From JAFMDF01 sp965222705 (GTDB lineage Bacteria; Bacteroidota; Bacteroidia; Chitinophagales; Saprospiraceae), in assembly GCA_965222705.1 (NCBI GenBank), contig CBDCUO010000042.1, positions 1 through 64,000 on the forward strand: a stretch of 64,000 nucleotides of DNA. Direction: 5' to 3'. The number at the start of each line of letters is the position of its first letter. Position 1 is the first letter of the stretch. Positions 1 through 9,994 of this stretch are shown piece after piece. A program made the position numbers and the translations under genes. A model generated the notes under the pieces. The model did no database searches and was not told the origin of the DNA. It was given only the letters and a program-made list of their open reading frames with translations.

Positions 1-306
1 GGGTGAAGTATCTATGATTAAATGGATATGCTGCCCTTTTGCTGAATTGGCACACATTTTACTAGCTGCATCCGGGGTTTGTACACCCAATTCATAATCG
101 CCGCTAATATCAAAATTGAATTTGCCGTCTTTGTAAAACATGGACTCGATTTTGGCATTGGGAAAGGCTTGGGAAGGAGCAAACGGAGTCAACACGTATT
201 GGGTTGGTGGAGATTTGACGGTTTCGGTCGCAGTATTTTTTTTAGGCTCGCTTTTACAACTCAATAGAAACAGTACAGCAAATAGGGATAGGAAAACAAT
301 CCTCAT
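1..306 (-). CDS. Lipoprotein, C-terminus outside window
   Basis: The minus-strand reading frame opens with ATG at 306-304 and stays open to the window edge (102 codons). The N-terminus reads MRIVFLSLFAVLFLLSC followed by KSEPKKN: a short hydrophobic signal ending in a lipobox (LLSC), so the protein should be lipidated and exported. After a low-complexity linker comes a more conserved-looking part with FNFDISGDYELGVQT and, at the edge, GQHIHLIIDTSP. The histidine-containing GQHIHLIID segment recalls small Bacteroidota domains of unknown function, but I cannot name the family from 102 residues. The remainder lies upstream of position 1. Confidence 0.75.
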   Translation of the reverse strand, partial: MRIVFLSLFAVLFLLSCKSEPKKNTATETVKSPPTQYVLTPFAPSQAFPNAKIESMFYKDGKFNFDISGDYELGVQTPDAASKMCANSAKGQHIHLIIDTSP

Positions 307-413
307 TATGTTGGTTTTTTAATGTGAAAGATGCGCTTATAGGAAGCATTTGTATTCTTAAAAAAGCAAAAATAAAAATTATTGGAAAAGAAGTAGAAAA
401 AAGCCCTCCTTGG

Positions 414-773
414 CTATTCAACATAGCTTTGCCGTTGGACCAAAGTAAAATAATTTCGCTCCAAAGCCAGATAGCCGTAATCATAGCAGAAATAGTAGGT
501 ATTTCCCTTTTTGGTTTGATAAATATTGGTAAAGTAATTGAATTTGAAGCCCTTTTCCGTTAATCTATCTCTATGGACCCTGGTTTTTCCATTTGGGTTT
601 AACTCCACCAGTATGCGCCGGTTTTTTCGGAGAATATTATTGATATTTCGAATAAAATTGGTAGCATCGCTATTGAGTCGGTTATTATAACTGCTACGGC
701 AATTGTCGGAGCAAAACTTCTTATCTGCTCTTCCAATGAAGGTTTCCTTACACTCCAGACATTGTTTTTTCAT
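414..773 (-). CDS. Small zinc-ribbon protein
   Basis: The protein is about 119 residues and begins MKKQCLECKETFIGRADKKFC. Two cysteine pairs (CLEC near residue 5, then CSDNC about 18 residues later) form a four-Cys zinc ribbon of the kind in DUF2116-like proteins. The rest is basic and aromatic, ending QRQSYVE, and I recognise no catalytic motif. An in-frame ATG ten codons upstream (803) would add MQREITLEST. I prefer the inner start because the zinc-ribbon family usually begins a few residues before the first CxxC, but the choice is open. The gene stands alone between an oppositely read lipoprotein start and a 480-base gap. Confidence 0.7.
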   Translation of the reverse strand: MKKQCLECKETFIGRADKKFCSDNCRSSYNNRLNSDATNFIRNINNILRKNRRILVELNPNGKTRVHRDRLTEKGFKFNYFTNIYQTKKGNTYYFCYDYGYLALERNYFTLVQRQSYVE

Positions 774-803
774 AGTAGATTCTAAGGTTATTTCTCTTTG
801 CAT

Positions 804-1253
804 TTTACAAAAAACAAACTAAATTTCTTTAAAAAAAATCATTTTTTTCATTCCCCCTCTATTTTTTATTCTGGAAAAAGGTTATTTTTATCTTTAGAAA
901 TTGGTTTAAAAAGCAATATCTACCTTTTACAACCTACAAGAAAGCGGTGATTCCTATCGCTATTTTAGAACACCTGTATTACGGCCAAATCATGCATTAA
1001 TCAGATTTTAGCTGATTTGGATTTTCTTTTATAGCTCGAAGCAATAATCCCCATTGCAGTCTGATGTTTTTACCCTTCACCTAGAAAAATTTTCCACAGC
1101 CGATTTAATGCACCCATTCGGGGTACAAACAACCGACTTGAGTTAGCTATTTACGCGCTTAATGAAGAATTGTCTTTCAGCCTTTCTTCTTTTGTACACT
1201 AAAGGCATTTAGCTAACGGATTTTATATGCTCAAGCACTTATAAAAATAGCTG
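804..1253. other. Intergenic region without a recognisable gene
   Basis: This is about 450 bases between the divergent zinc-ribbon gene and the large surface protein. I see no ORF with coding character, no tRNA cloverleaf and no strong terminator hairpin. It probably holds both promoters, but no exact TAnnTTTG element sits close to either start. Confidence 0.5.
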
Positions 1254-4142
1254 ATGAAAAAGCATACTTACATTCTTCAAAGAAACATTTTTAAAACTTT
1301 CCCACAAAAGGTAAAAACTGCTTACCTTTTCCAATTCTTTTCTCTGCAAGAATTGTGGGAGAAAAGAGGGCTACTATTTCTAAGATTTATTGCATTTTTC
1401 ATTTTTTGGGGCTTAGGGCATAAAGGGTTTAGCCTGAATTCCCTAGGCCCAACAAATACCAACTTTTTGATGCCTGGCATTGATGCCGGAGCAGACCAAG
1501 GCCTTTGTGAAGGGGATACGGTGCAATTGGACGGTTCATTCGGCATGGGGATTACTAAAATCACGTGGATTGTTTTGGGCGGGAAAGGAACGGTGGATGA
1601 TGCGACAGACACGGCGAGTTTTTATGTCCCCACTGGCAATATCAACGCAAAGCGTCTGGATACTTTGGTAATTGAGGAAGATACTACGGGGCTGGGCATT
1701 GGCACTCAAATACCACTTAGGGATACCGTAGTCTTTTCGGTTTATCCCCAAATTGAAATACAATCAGCCAGTCCAGATACCAGCCTATGTGCGGGAGATT
1801 CATTGGAGCTAATGATTCAGCTTTCGGGAACTTTCCAGCAGCTAAGTTGGTCTGCTACTCTTGGCACTTTCACAGATGCAGATTCATCGGAAACTATTTA
1901 TATTTCACCTACCATAACCACCAGTTCAGCTGTAGATACTTTGACTCTAATAGCAAGAGATACTACTGGACATTGCACTATGGTTCAACATGCCAGTTTG
2001 GCTCGGTTATTTGGACCAGTGACGATTAATGCCGGCCCAGATACCACCATTTGTAAAAACCAACTCCTAAGACTAAGTGGTTCTTTAGGGGTTGATACCC
2101 TATCGGCTACTTGGTCCGTGCTAAGTGCCCGGGGCATCTTTAATAATGTCAATCGCCTTAATGCTATTTATACACCAAGTCCCTTACTCACAATCAGTAG
2201 AAGAGATACTTTAATTTTGACCATAAATCCACCGCCAGGAATAGTCGCCGATTGTGTCAAGGGTGCAGATACAATAATTGTCACAATTCAGTCCCCTCCC
2301 GTTGCCATGCTCGATCCAGATACCACTATATTAGGACGGACTACCTTAGATATTAGGGTAAACCTTTCCAGACCTGTAGAAACTAGCATTTGGTTTTCAA
2401 AAAATGGTTTGTTTTCATTTAGCAGCACCGATGTAGCTACCTATGCGCCAAATGAACTGGGAACGGCGACCAGTAGAATCGATACCATCGTTTATCGTGG
2501 AGAATTAGAAAACGAAGTCTGCCCTTCAGCATTTGACACGATGCTTGTCACCGTATTTAAAGCTCCTATCATTGATCGTGACGGAGACAACCCATTGTGT
2601 AGTCGCTTTTGTCTAGATACCATTTTTCGCAATCTAGGCCAAAATACTGCAAATGTAGTTGTTCTTGCCAGTGACCCAGACCCGGCGGATACTTGTGGCG
2701 TAGATGGTAATTATATTTTTAAAATGTGGATCGAAGAGTTGGGTATTCCTAGTCCAACAGATGTATTGGATTTGGCTAGTTTGCCTGGGAGTCTTACTTT
2801 TGATTGCGATGATCGGGGCACTCAGGAAATAGATATTTATGTGACAGATGGTTTTACGGAAGTTAGTTACTGTCCAACAACCGTTGATATTTCCGATTTT
2901 TTTACAAGTTGTGGAGATAGAACTGTTTCTGGTTATATTAGGACTCCAGAAGGGGAACCACTTCAAAATGTCGAAGTCAGAGTTAGTAGTGAAGGTGTCA
3001 TTCCTTTTCCGACGACTACCGATGTCAATGGTAGGTACGAATTTACTCTAAAAACGGATCGAGCTTATCAAATCATTCCTCGAAGAAATACCAATTTGGA
3101 AAATGGCATTACTACCTATGATATCCTGCTCACGAACCGACATATTTTGCATTTGGAAGACTTTACTTCTCCTTTCCAATTAATAGCTGCAGATGTTAAT
3201 AAGTCCTATACGGTCACTTCATTTGACCTCTCTACTATTCGGAAATTGATTTTGGGCATCAGCCAAACATTTCCCAATAATGTTAGTTGGCGTTTTGTAG
3301 ATGCGGACTACATTTTTCAAAACTCTTTGAATGCGCGAATAGAAAACTTTCCAGAGCGTATTAATATTCCTATACAAACGGGGCATTTAGAAAATCAAAA
3401 TTTTATAGCAGTAAAAGTCGGGGACCCTAGCGGAGATGTTGATTTGGCAATGGATGCATCTGGTTTTCCAACTGCCGAACCTAGAAAACGAGAGGAAGTG
3501 GTTATTTTTCAAATCAAAGATTTACAATTGGTGAAAGGGCAAACGTATGAAATTCCTTTTCAATTATTGGACGCCGGCAAAGTGGCAGGTTATCAATTCA
3601 CTTTAAATTTTGAGGGGTTGGAATTACTAGCTATTAAGGAAGGGGTTGCCCAAAAACACCATTTTGGACAAAACTACAAAGATCGGAGCATGCTGACCAC
3701 AAGTTGGGAAACATTATCGCCCCAAAAAAGAAATAGTCCATGGTTTACGCTTCGATTTAAAGCTGATCAAAATGGGTTATTGAGTAAAGTGCTTGCTATT
3801 AGTTCTGCGATAACACCCGCCGAGGCTTATAATTCGAAATTAGAAATCTTGGATGTGCAGTTGCAATTTGAACCAGCCTCATCGGGATTTGATTTGCTTC
3901 AAAATCGTCCCAATCCATTTTCAAAAGAAACCCTAGTTGGCTTTACTTTACCTCGAGCGACTATTGCAAAATTAACGGTTTTGGACACCCAGGGTAGGGT
4001 AGTACAAACCAGCCAAAAGCAATATCCAAAAGGGTATAATGAAATCAATCTAAATTTTTCCGATTTCCCCCAAGGCGTTTTTTATTATCGGCTAGAAACA
4101 GCGTTTGGAGCAAAAATTCAAAAAATGATGCATTTGGAATAA
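1254..4142 (+). CDS. Large secreted adhesin-like protein with dockerin-like, cohesin-like and type IX sorting domains
   Basis: The protein has 962 residues. After an unusually long, basic N-region (about 38 residues) a hydrophobic stretch (about 39-58) acts as the export signal. Residues 75-540 look like repeated Ig/PKD-type beta modules, each beginning near 'AGPDTTICKNQ' or 'CEGDTVQLDG'. A carboxypeptidase-regulatory-like fold follows (about 554-620: VSGYIRTPEGEPLQNVEVRV). Next is a dockerin-like repeat (about 644-690: DVNKSYTVTSFDLSTIRKLI), then a cohesin-like beta domain (about 747-865). The last 78 residues (QNRPNPFSKETLVGFTLP through FPQGVFYYRLE) match a type IX secretion C-terminal sorting domain. 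Inference: it crosses the outer membrane by the type IX system and is held at the cell surface. No catalytic motif is visible. Confidence 0.85.
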   Translation: MKKHTYILQRNIFKTFPQKVKTAYLFQFFSLQELWEKRGLLFLRFIAFFIFWGLGHKGFSLNSLGPTNTNFLMPGIDAGADQGLCEGDTVQLDGSFGMGITKITWIVLGGKGTVDDATDTASFYVPTGNINAKRLDTLVIEEDTTGLGIGTQIPLRDTVVFSVYPQIEIQSASPDTSLCAGDSLELMIQLSGTFQQLSWSATLGTFTDADSSETIYISPTITTSSAVDTLTLIARDTTGHCTMVQHASLARLFGPVTINAGPDTTICKNQLLRLSGSLGVDTLSATWSVLSARGIFNNVNRLNAIYTPSPLLTISRRDTLILTINPPPGIVADCVKGADTIIVTIQSPPVAMLDPDTTILGRTTLDIRVNLSRPVETSIWFSKNGLFSFSSTDVATYAPNELGTATSRIDTIVYRGELENEVCPSAFDTMLVTVFKAPIIDRDGDNPLCSRFCLDTIFRNLGQNTANVVVLASDPDPADTCGVDGNYIFKMWIEELGIPSPTDVLDLASLPGSLTFDCDDRGTQEIDIYVTDGFTEVSYCPTTVDISDFFTSCGDRTVSGYIRTPEGEPLQNVEVRVSSEGVIPFPTTTDVNGRYEFTLKTDRAYQIIPRRNTNLENGITTYDILLTNRHILHLEDFTSPFQLIAADVNKSYTVTSFDLSTIRKLILGISQTFPNNVSWRFVDADYIFQNSLNARIENFPERINIPIQTGHLENQNFIAVKVGDPSGDVDLAMDASGFPTAEPRKREEVVIFQIKDLQLVKGQTYEIPFQLLDAGKVAGYQFTLNFEGLELLAIKEGVAQKHHFGQNYKDRSMLTTSWETLSPQKRNSPWFTLRFKADQNGLLSKVLAISSAITPAEAYNSKLEILDVQLQFEPASSGFDLLQNRPNPFSKETLVGFTLPRATIAKLTVLDTQGRVVQTSQKQYPKGYNEINLNFSDFPQGVFYYRLETAFGAKIQKMMHLE

Positions 4143-4187
4143 ATAGAGCAGGTAGGATTATTTGGAGATTTTTATTACAAATAGAAT

Positions 4188-4227
4188 CCGTCCTGCGAGC
4201 TTTTTCATAAAAGTCCGCAGGACGGAC
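4188..4227. terminator. Bidirectional terminator hairpin between convergent genes
   Basis: An 11-bp perfect inverted repeat (TCCGTCCTGCG at 4188-4198, CGCAGGACGGA at 4217-4227) with an 18-base loop lies between two convergent stop codons (4142 and 4246). The U-tracts are weak on both sides, so it may be a modest bidirectional terminator. Confidence 0.6.
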
Positions 4228-4245
4228 CTTGTTTATAGCACTTTA

Positions 4246-7200
4246 TTAGTTTTTATAGAGCATTTTGATTGCCCTTCCAGGGGTATAAGGGGCATCAGCA
4301 TCTTCTAGTTTTTGCTCTAGCTGATTCAAATCTTTTTCTACCAATTGGCGAATCATTTTCAGGATTGGGGCAAATTCTTCTTTGGCAATTGCAAAACTTT
4401 CCCTGTGTGTTTTGGTAGGAGCAGCTGTAGAATACTTTTGCTCGTAATCAATCCATCCGAGACGGGTAGCAGGGGTGGGCGGTTGGTCAATATCCAACCT
4501 TGATTTGACCCGATCGCCATAGAGTTGACGTTTGATAGTTGTCAGTTTTTTGTCAATGGCGTTCGCATCAGCTATTAGTGCAGCCATGGGTTGCTCTACC
4601 ATTTTTATTGCCTGTCGGATATGCTTTAGTTTATTATCCACTTCGCTAATGGTTCTTTGGGCACCTTCAATCGAGCGGTTGAGTTCATAGACTTCTCGCT
4701 GAAAAGCCACTTTAGCTACTCGATCTTCAGCAGGTAAAACGGTATTGTTTAAGGCTTTTACTTCAAAGGAAACGGGTTCACTAGTTGCCTTTTCTTCTCC
4801 GTTGACAAAGGTAGCTAATGTGACCGAATAAGTACCCGGAGCAACCAGCGTTCCTTCCGATTTTCCAGCAAATGGATTGTAAAAACTCGGTTTGCTTAGA
4901 CTAATAGCTTCTTTGGAGGCATAGCGCAAATCCCATTTGATGCGCTGTAAGCCTTTGGAGGGCGATTTAGTGATTTTTCGAACCACCTCATTCTCATTAT
5001 TTTTAATAGTAAAAACCAACTCTGGTTTAATCTCGTCTGTTTCTGCCAATAATTCTTCATAACTAGGGTAAGCATTGTCGCCATTATTTTTTGCTGCTTT
5101 TTTTTCTGCTTTTCGTCGTTGGTCTTTGGCTGATTTCAAATCTTCATTAAAATAATAGGTGATTAAAGCGACCGCCCCTAAATTATCGCCCATGTAAAAA
5201 TTATCCCCTTGAAAAGACTTTCCTGGCAGCCCCAGTGGCGTGCTTTTTTCAAACATTAAAGCATCTCGAACAGCAAAAACTTGTGGAGTCTCCGGTAGTG
5301 GGTTAGTGTCAATAGAGCGCAAGCTGGAGTAATCATCCAATACGTAGAAACCTCTGCCAAAAGTACCTAAAACTAGGTCATTTTCCCGTCGTTGTACTGC
5401 CAAATCCCTTACGGCAATCGTTGGCACGCCTGCCTTTAATTGCTTCCATCGTCCACCGCTATTGGGCGAAAAGAAGACCCCAAATTCTGTGCCGCAAAAG
5501 ATTAAATCCTTATCTACATGATCCTCTTCGATGGCATAAACGCTGCCTCTTTTGGGTAGATTATTGCTTATTTTTGTCCAATTGACTCCCTTATTATTAC
5601 TTTTGAAAATATAGGGTTTAAAGTCGCCGTATTTGTGGTGGTTAAAGGCGGCATAAATCACGTTTTCGTCATGCTGTGAAGCATAGACCGCATTGACATA
5701 AGTACGCGATGGTACCCCAATGATATTATCTACTTTCCGCCAGTTTTGCCCTCCGTCTTCTGTAATCTGAATCAACCCATCGTCTGTCCCTACGATCAAT
5801 AAATTTTCGTTAATAGGCGATTCAGAAAAAGCAACGATTGTACCGTACAGGGAAGTGGAGCGATTTTTAGCGACCGCATCAATACTCCAAACCTTGTCCA
5901 TAATTTTTAGTTTATTTCGATCAATTTGCCTGGTTAGGTCATCGCTCAACACTTCCCAGCTATTTCCATAATCATCGCTTCGGAATAGTTTATTGGCTGC
6001 AAAATAAAGCCTTCCTTCTGTATGTATGCTAACTGCTAGGGGGGCATCCCAATTCCAGCGATATTGGTTTTCGCCTTTGCGTTCCTTGGGCTGAATACCT
6101 ACTTCTTCGCCGCTTTTTCGATCGTAGCGCACCAATACGCCATGTTGAGATTGTGCATAAACAATGTCGGGATTATAGGGGTCAATTTGAGACTCAAAGC
6201 CATCGCCGCCATGAGTAATAAACCAGTCCTGATTCATAATCCCGTGGCTGGTAACGGTTCTGGAAGGGCCACCAATGCTAAAGTTATCTTGCGTACCCCC
6301 ATAAATATTATAAAAAGGGGCATCGTTATCAACTGCCACTTTATAAAATTGAGTGACGGGCAAATTGGCTTTGAAATCCCAGTTTTTAGCTGCATCCCAG
6401 GTTTCGTAAATACCCCCGTCACAACCAACGACCCAGTGCTTATTGTTTTGGGGATTGATCCACATACTATGATTGTCCACGTGTTTGTAGTCTTCTCCTA
6501 CATTTTTAAAAGTTTTACCTCCGTCTCTGCTTACTTTCATCCAGGTATCCATTGCATAAACGGTATTGGGCTCTATCGGGTCTGCGATGATTTCCTGATA
6601 ATAATTTCCACTGGTGACATAACTACCTCGTTTGTGCCAACTTGCTCCCCGGTTGGTCGTTCTATAAAAACCGCTCTTTCCCTGAGCGGCTTCTACAATC
6701 GCATAAATGATTTTGGGATCAGCAGGAGAAATTGCCAGACCGATTCTACCGATGTCCACTTTTGGCAAGCCCGTATTAATTTTTTTCCAATTTTCACCAC
6801 CGTCATTTGTTTTATACATACCCGAACCTGGTCCGCCACCTAAATAAGTAAAAACGTGTCTCGCTCGCTGAAAAGCAGCAGCGTATAGTACATCGGGGTT
6901 GCGCGGATCCATAATCAAATCTGTTACACCTGTATAATCATCAATTGTTAAAACTGTCTCCCAGGTCTTGCCACCATCTGTGGTTTTATAGACCCCTCTG
7001 TCGCCTCCTTTGCTCCAAAGCGGTCCAATCGCTGCTACATATACGATGTCTGAATTTTCGGGATGCACAATGATTTTTCCGATGTGTTCAGAATTTTTTA
7101 GCCCGACATTTTTCCAACTTGCTCCGCCGTCGGTTGATTTATATAAACCGTCGCCGTAGGCAACACTGCGCTGGTTGTTATTTTCGCCGGTGCCTACCCA

Positions 7201-7572
7201 AACTACATTGGGATTATTCGGATCAACCGTTACACAACCAATGGAGTAGGAGCCTTGACTGTCAAAGATGGGTTTAAAGGTATTGCCCCAATTATTGGTT
7301 TTCCAGACCCCTCCCGATGCCGTAGCCACATAGTAGGTAAAGGGCGTTTCGGGGTGGAAAGCGATATCAGCAATTCTTCCCGAAGTGAGTGCCGGCCCTA
7401 CCGAGCGAAATTTTAAGCCGGAGAGGCTTAACTCATCTAGTGGGTGTTTCTTTTCGGTTGCTTTTTCTTCTGTCTGGTTTTTTTTCTTTTTCTTCTGTGC
7501 CTCACAGGGGGTAGAATGGAACAAAGAAAAAATTAGCATTAGGCTAATAAACTTCAATAAATTCGTATTCAT
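4246..7572 (-). CDS. Exported BNR/sortilin-type beta-propeller protein
   Basis: The protein has 1108 residues. It starts with a signal peptide (MNTNLLKFISLMLIFSLFHS, then TPCEAQ) and a lysine-rich linker. From about residue 50 to 720 there are many repeats of the BNR/VPS10-sortilin type: 'GVWKTNNWGNTF', 'GLYKSTDGGASW', 'GVYKTTDGGKTWE', 'GFYRTTNRGASW'. These build one or two beta-propellers. The final 350 residues contain an Ig-like fold and a helical coiled-coil region (about 945-1050). This architecture is common in Bacteroidota and is often annotated as a glycosyl hydrolase on fold similarity alone. No glycosidase catalytic residues can be assigned here, and no type IX sorting domain is visible. 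The gene faces the surface protein across a terminator. Confidence 0.85.
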   Translation of the reverse strand: MNTNLLKFISLMLIFSLFHSTPCEAQKKKKKNQTEEKATEKKHPLDELSLSGLKFRSVGPALTSGRIADIAFHPETPFTYYVATASGGVWKTNNWGNTFKPIFDSQGSYSIGCVTVDPNNPNVVWVGTGENNNQRSVAYGDGLYKSTDGGASWKNVGLKNSEHIGKIIVHPENSDIVYVAAIGPLWSKGGDRGVYKTTDGGKTWETVLTIDDYTGVTDLIMDPRNPDVLYAAAFQRARHVFTYLGGGPGSGMYKTNDGGENWKKINTGLPKVDIGRIGLAISPADPKIIYAIVEAAQGKSGFYRTTNRGASWHKRGSYVTSGNYYQEIIADPIEPNTVYAMDTWMKVSRDGGKTFKNVGEDYKHVDNHSMWINPQNNKHWVVGCDGGIYETWDAAKNWDFKANLPVTQFYKVAVDNDAPFYNIYGGTQDNFSIGGPSRTVTSHGIMNQDWFITHGGDGFESQIDPYNPDIVYAQSQHGVLVRYDRKSGEEVGIQPKERKGENQYRWNWDAPLAVSIHTEGRLYFAANKLFRSDDYGNSWEVLSDDLTRQIDRNKLKIMDKVWSIDAVAKNRSTSLYGTIVAFSESPINENLLIVGTDDGLIQITEDGGQNWRKVDNIIGVPSRTYVNAVYASQHDENVIYAAFNHHKYGDFKPYIFKSNNKGVNWTKISNNLPKRGSVYAIEEDHVDKDLIFCGTEFGVFFSPNSGGRWKQLKAGVPTIAVRDLAVQRRENDLVLGTFGRGFYVLDDYSSLRSIDTNPLPETPQVFAVRDALMFEKSTPLGLPGKSFQGDNFYMGDNLGAVALITYYFNEDLKSAKDQRRKAEKKAAKNNGDNAYPSYEELLAETDEIKPELVFTIKNNENEVVRKITKSPSKGLQRIKWDLRYASKEAISLSKPSFYNPFAGKSEGTLVAPGTYSVTLATFVNGEEKATSEPVSFEVKALNNTVLPAEDRVAKVAFQREVYELNRSIEGAQRTISEVDNKLKHIRQAIKMVEQPMAALIADANAIDKKLTTIKRQLYGDRVKSRLDIDQPPTPATRLGWIDYEQKYSTAAPTKTHRESFAIAKEEFAPILKMIRQLVEKDLNQLEQKLEDADAPYTPGRAIKMLYKN

Positions 7573-8025
7573 AGTTGAATGGATTTAAATTAATTAGAGG
7601 AATTCTATTCTACTGACCAATAATTTATTCTAATGTATATCAAATTGAAAACCAAATTATTTTGAAGCTGAGAGGACCTAATTAAACCATATTTTCTTTT
7701 TCCTTAGATGAAAAAGAAACAAAAAATCAAGTCAAACATCCAATCGCTCCGCGGGATTTGACAGGCAGCCGCCACCAAAACAAAGGTGTTCCGTACGGCA
7801 ATTCCAGGCAGAAGACTACTATTCAATTTTATACATATAACAACTTTTCGGTGTCCATTAGAATAGAGGAATTTACAAATAAATAGCGAAATTAAGAACA
7901 AAAAAGGGAAAGCAAAATAGACAAGGATACAATATTTTAATTGGAGATATAAATTAATGGAGAAATTTTGCGTGACCCTATTCAATCCTTTACTAAAGCC
8001 AATTAAAAGCTTTTATGGACTATTA
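7573..8025. other. Intergenic region with a G+C-richer patch
   Basis: About 450 bases between two minus-strand genes. Most is A+T-rich, but 7740-7820 is clearly G+C-richer. A 93-codon minus-strand frame (7704-7985) is open through it, but its composition is hydrophobic and its upstream half looks like random A+T-rich translation. The patch could be a dispersed repeat. I cannot support a gene. Confidence 0.45.
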
Positions 8026-9030
8026 TCATAGATGAATTCTGCTAAAAACAGGATAATGATCAGAAAATTTTTCTTTGATTATTTGATGGCTGTGGACGGC
8101 AATTTCGGGGCTGGTAAAAATGTAGTCTATACGAAGGGCAGGTATTTTTCCGCCGTAGGTCGTTCCCAGCCCACTAGCTCTTTCTTTGAACCCGTCCCTT
8201 AGATTTTTTGAAAATAACTGATAGGTAAAAGAGAGCGGGGTATCGTTCAAATCTCCGCACACAACGGTGGGCACTTGGCTTTGAGCAATGTGTCGGTTGA
8301 TAAGCTTTGCCTGGTGGGATCGAATTTGGGCAGCTCGCTTTACTTTACCCAACATTCCCTTGATACCGAGCCAGGTTTCTTTTTCTTGTAGGTCCCCCTC
8401 TTTGCTCAATTTGGAAGCATCTTGGGTGACTTTGTTTGATTGGAGATGCACATTATATACCCTGATGACCTTTTCTTTTATTTTTATATCCGCAAAAATG
8501 CAACCGTTAGCGGTATTGCCAATATTCATATTTTCCTGATGAACAAATGGAAATTTGGAATGGATGATGAGATATTTGTTTTTGGGCTGATAGGAATAGG
8601 GAAAAGTTTTTTTATCAATAAGATTCAAGTCGGTAAATGCCTCTTGAATGCAAATAATATCCGGTCTTTCTTTTTGTAGTAACGCGGCAAAAGCTTTTTC
8701 TCTCTTTCCATGAACCTGCTGATAGCCTGCACTATTAAAAGTCATGACCATAAGGTCTTTTTTATCGGGAACCGTCGCCGCATGAAATCCAATAAAACTT
8801 TGTAAGTGATTCCAACCCAACAAAATGCAGGTGGCAGAAAATAAAAAATACCAGTTTTTTAAGATGATCCAAGTGATAGCAAACAATACATTGAATAATA
8901 ATAACCAGGGATAAGCCATGCCAAAAAAGGAGAATGGCCAAAATACACTGGGATCAACAAAGGGAGATAAATAACTGGTGAGCGTGATGCAAATCAAGAT
9001 CAGGTTGAGCCAGCGCAATGTTTTTTCCAT
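8026..9030 (-). CDS. Membrane-anchored endonuclease/exonuclease/phosphatase family protein
   Basis: The protein has 334 residues. Three hydrophobic helices occupy residues 1-85 (MEKTLRWLNLILICITLTSY and on). The soluble domain carries the EEP-fold landmarks in order: MTFNSAGYQ (strand with Asn), 'RPDIICIQEAFTD' with the metal-binding Glu, 'VYNVHLQSNK' with the catalytic His, 'VVCGDLNDTP' with the Asp-Asn pair, and a final 'SDHYPVF' His motif. The catalytic set therefore looks complete. Substrate cannot be read from the sequence; relatives include DNases, sphingomyelinases and inositol phosphatases. It is the last gene of a minus-strand run with the rhomboid proteases and mutL. Confidence 0.87.
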   Translation of the reverse strand: MEKTLRWLNLILICITLTSYLSPFVDPSVFWPFSFFGMAYPWLLLFNVLFAITWIILKNWYFLFSATCILLGWNHLQSFIGFHAATVPDKKDLMVMTFNSAGYQQVHGKREKAFAALLQKERPDIICIQEAFTDLNLIDKKTFPYSYQPKNKYLIIHSKFPFVHQENMNIGNTANGCIFADIKIKEKVIRVYNVHLQSNKVTQDASKLSKEGDLQEKETWLGIKGMLGKVKRAAQIRSHQAKLINRHIAQSQVPTVVCGDLNDTPLSFTYQLFSKNLRDGFKERASGLGTTYGGKIPALRIDYIFTSPEIAVHSHQIIKEKFSDHYPVFSRIHL

Positions 9031-9067
9031 ACATCTGTGTTAGATGAAAGAATAGATGCCTTTTTTA

Positions 9068-9994
9068 TTATTGTTTTTTATCACTGGCATTGAATAAATA
9101 ATCTTTTTCCTCTTTACTAAGTCCTTCAAAGCCCGTTTCTCGCATTTTATCCAAAATGGCATCAATTCGCTCTTGGTGTGAAAGTTCTTTTTGATCAGAA
9201 ACGGCCTTGCGCTGTTTTTTGGAAGTGTTTTTATAAACCACGCGAGGTCCTTTTTTAGAGCTGGATTTACTTGTTGCTGGGATATTTTTAAAGAAATTGG
9301 CTATTTTACTCAAAAAGCGGTTGATAGGAACAGCCATATCCGAGCCTTCTCTTAATTTTAAAATAAAAAACCAGCCAAATAAAGCTCCTCCCAAATGGGC
9401 GATATTTCCCCCCGTGTTATTGAGGTCCGCAATGCCAATAATGCTCAATAAGACCACTACTGCCGCAATGTATTTCAATTTCACATTCCCTAAAAAAAGC
9501 AGGCGAATGATATAGTCTGGCGAAATGACTGCCGCTGCTACTATGATAGCATTGACAGCACCGGAGGCACCATAGGCATAGCCACCACCATTATAAGCAA
9601 TATTGGCAAAGACTAAATAAGCAATAGCACCGGCTAGTCCGCCTAGTAGATACAGGGGCAAAATTCTTTGATTGCCAATAAAATCTCCTACAATCTGCCC
9701 AAACCAGTACAAAAACAGCATATTCCATAGAATATGGAAAAAGCCCTGATGCAAAAACATATGCGTAAGGAATACCCAGGGATGAGTAAGGTCAAACCAA
9801 AGGTCCCCTGACAAGGCCAAATATTTGTAAAAATTGTCAAAGGCGGGAGAATTTTCAAACCCTGCAGATACAGTCAGCAATAATTTTATAATATTGACGA
9901 GGATAAAGACAGCTACATTGACGATGATGATGCGGGTCACCATGTTCCCGTAAGAGAATTCTTTTTTTAGGTCTTTCCATATTGACTCTACCAT
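9068..9994 (-). CDS. Rhomboid family intramembrane serine protease
   Basis: The protein has 308 residues with six or seven predicted membrane helices. 'HMFLHQGFFHILWNMLFLYWFG' carries the His and Asn of rhomboid helix 2. 'YGASGAVNAI' contains the nucleophilic Ser (GASG) and 'NIAHLGGALFGW' contains the catalytic His. The hydrophilic C-terminal tail (about residues 225-308) is lysine/serine-rich and ends in a short segment 'ILDKMRETGFEGLSKEEKDY', typical of Bacteroidota rhomboids. It is followed on the same strand by the EEP protein, 37 bases away. Confidence 0.92.
   Translation of the reverse strand: MVESIWKDLKKEFSYGNMVTRIIIVNVAVFILVNIIKLLLTVSAGFENSPAFDNFYKYLALSGDLWFDLTHPWVFLTHMFLHQGFFHILWNMLFLYWFGQIVGDFIGNQRILPLYLLGGLAGAIAYLVFANIAYNGGGYAYGASGAVNAIIVAAAVISPDYIIRLLFLGNVKLKYIAAVVVLLSIIGIADLNNTGGNIAHLGGALFGWFFILKLREGSDMAVPINRFLSKIANFFKNIPATSKSSSKKGPRVVYKNTSKKQRKAVSDQKELSHQERIDAILDKMRETGFEGLSKEEKDYLFNASDKKQ

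Noticed and set aside
6064..6843. 259-codon ORF antisense to the propeller gene
   Set aside because: Lies wholly within a clear coding region on the other strand; composition is a shadow of repeats.
4246..7572. Assignment as a specific glycosyl hydrolase
   Set aside because: BNR/propeller repeats alone do not show an enzymatic activity; no catalytic residues could be placed.
7704..7985. 93-codon minus-strand ORF in the gap before the EEP gene
   Set aside because: Low-complexity hydrophobic translation, no recognisable domain; more likely chance or a repeat.
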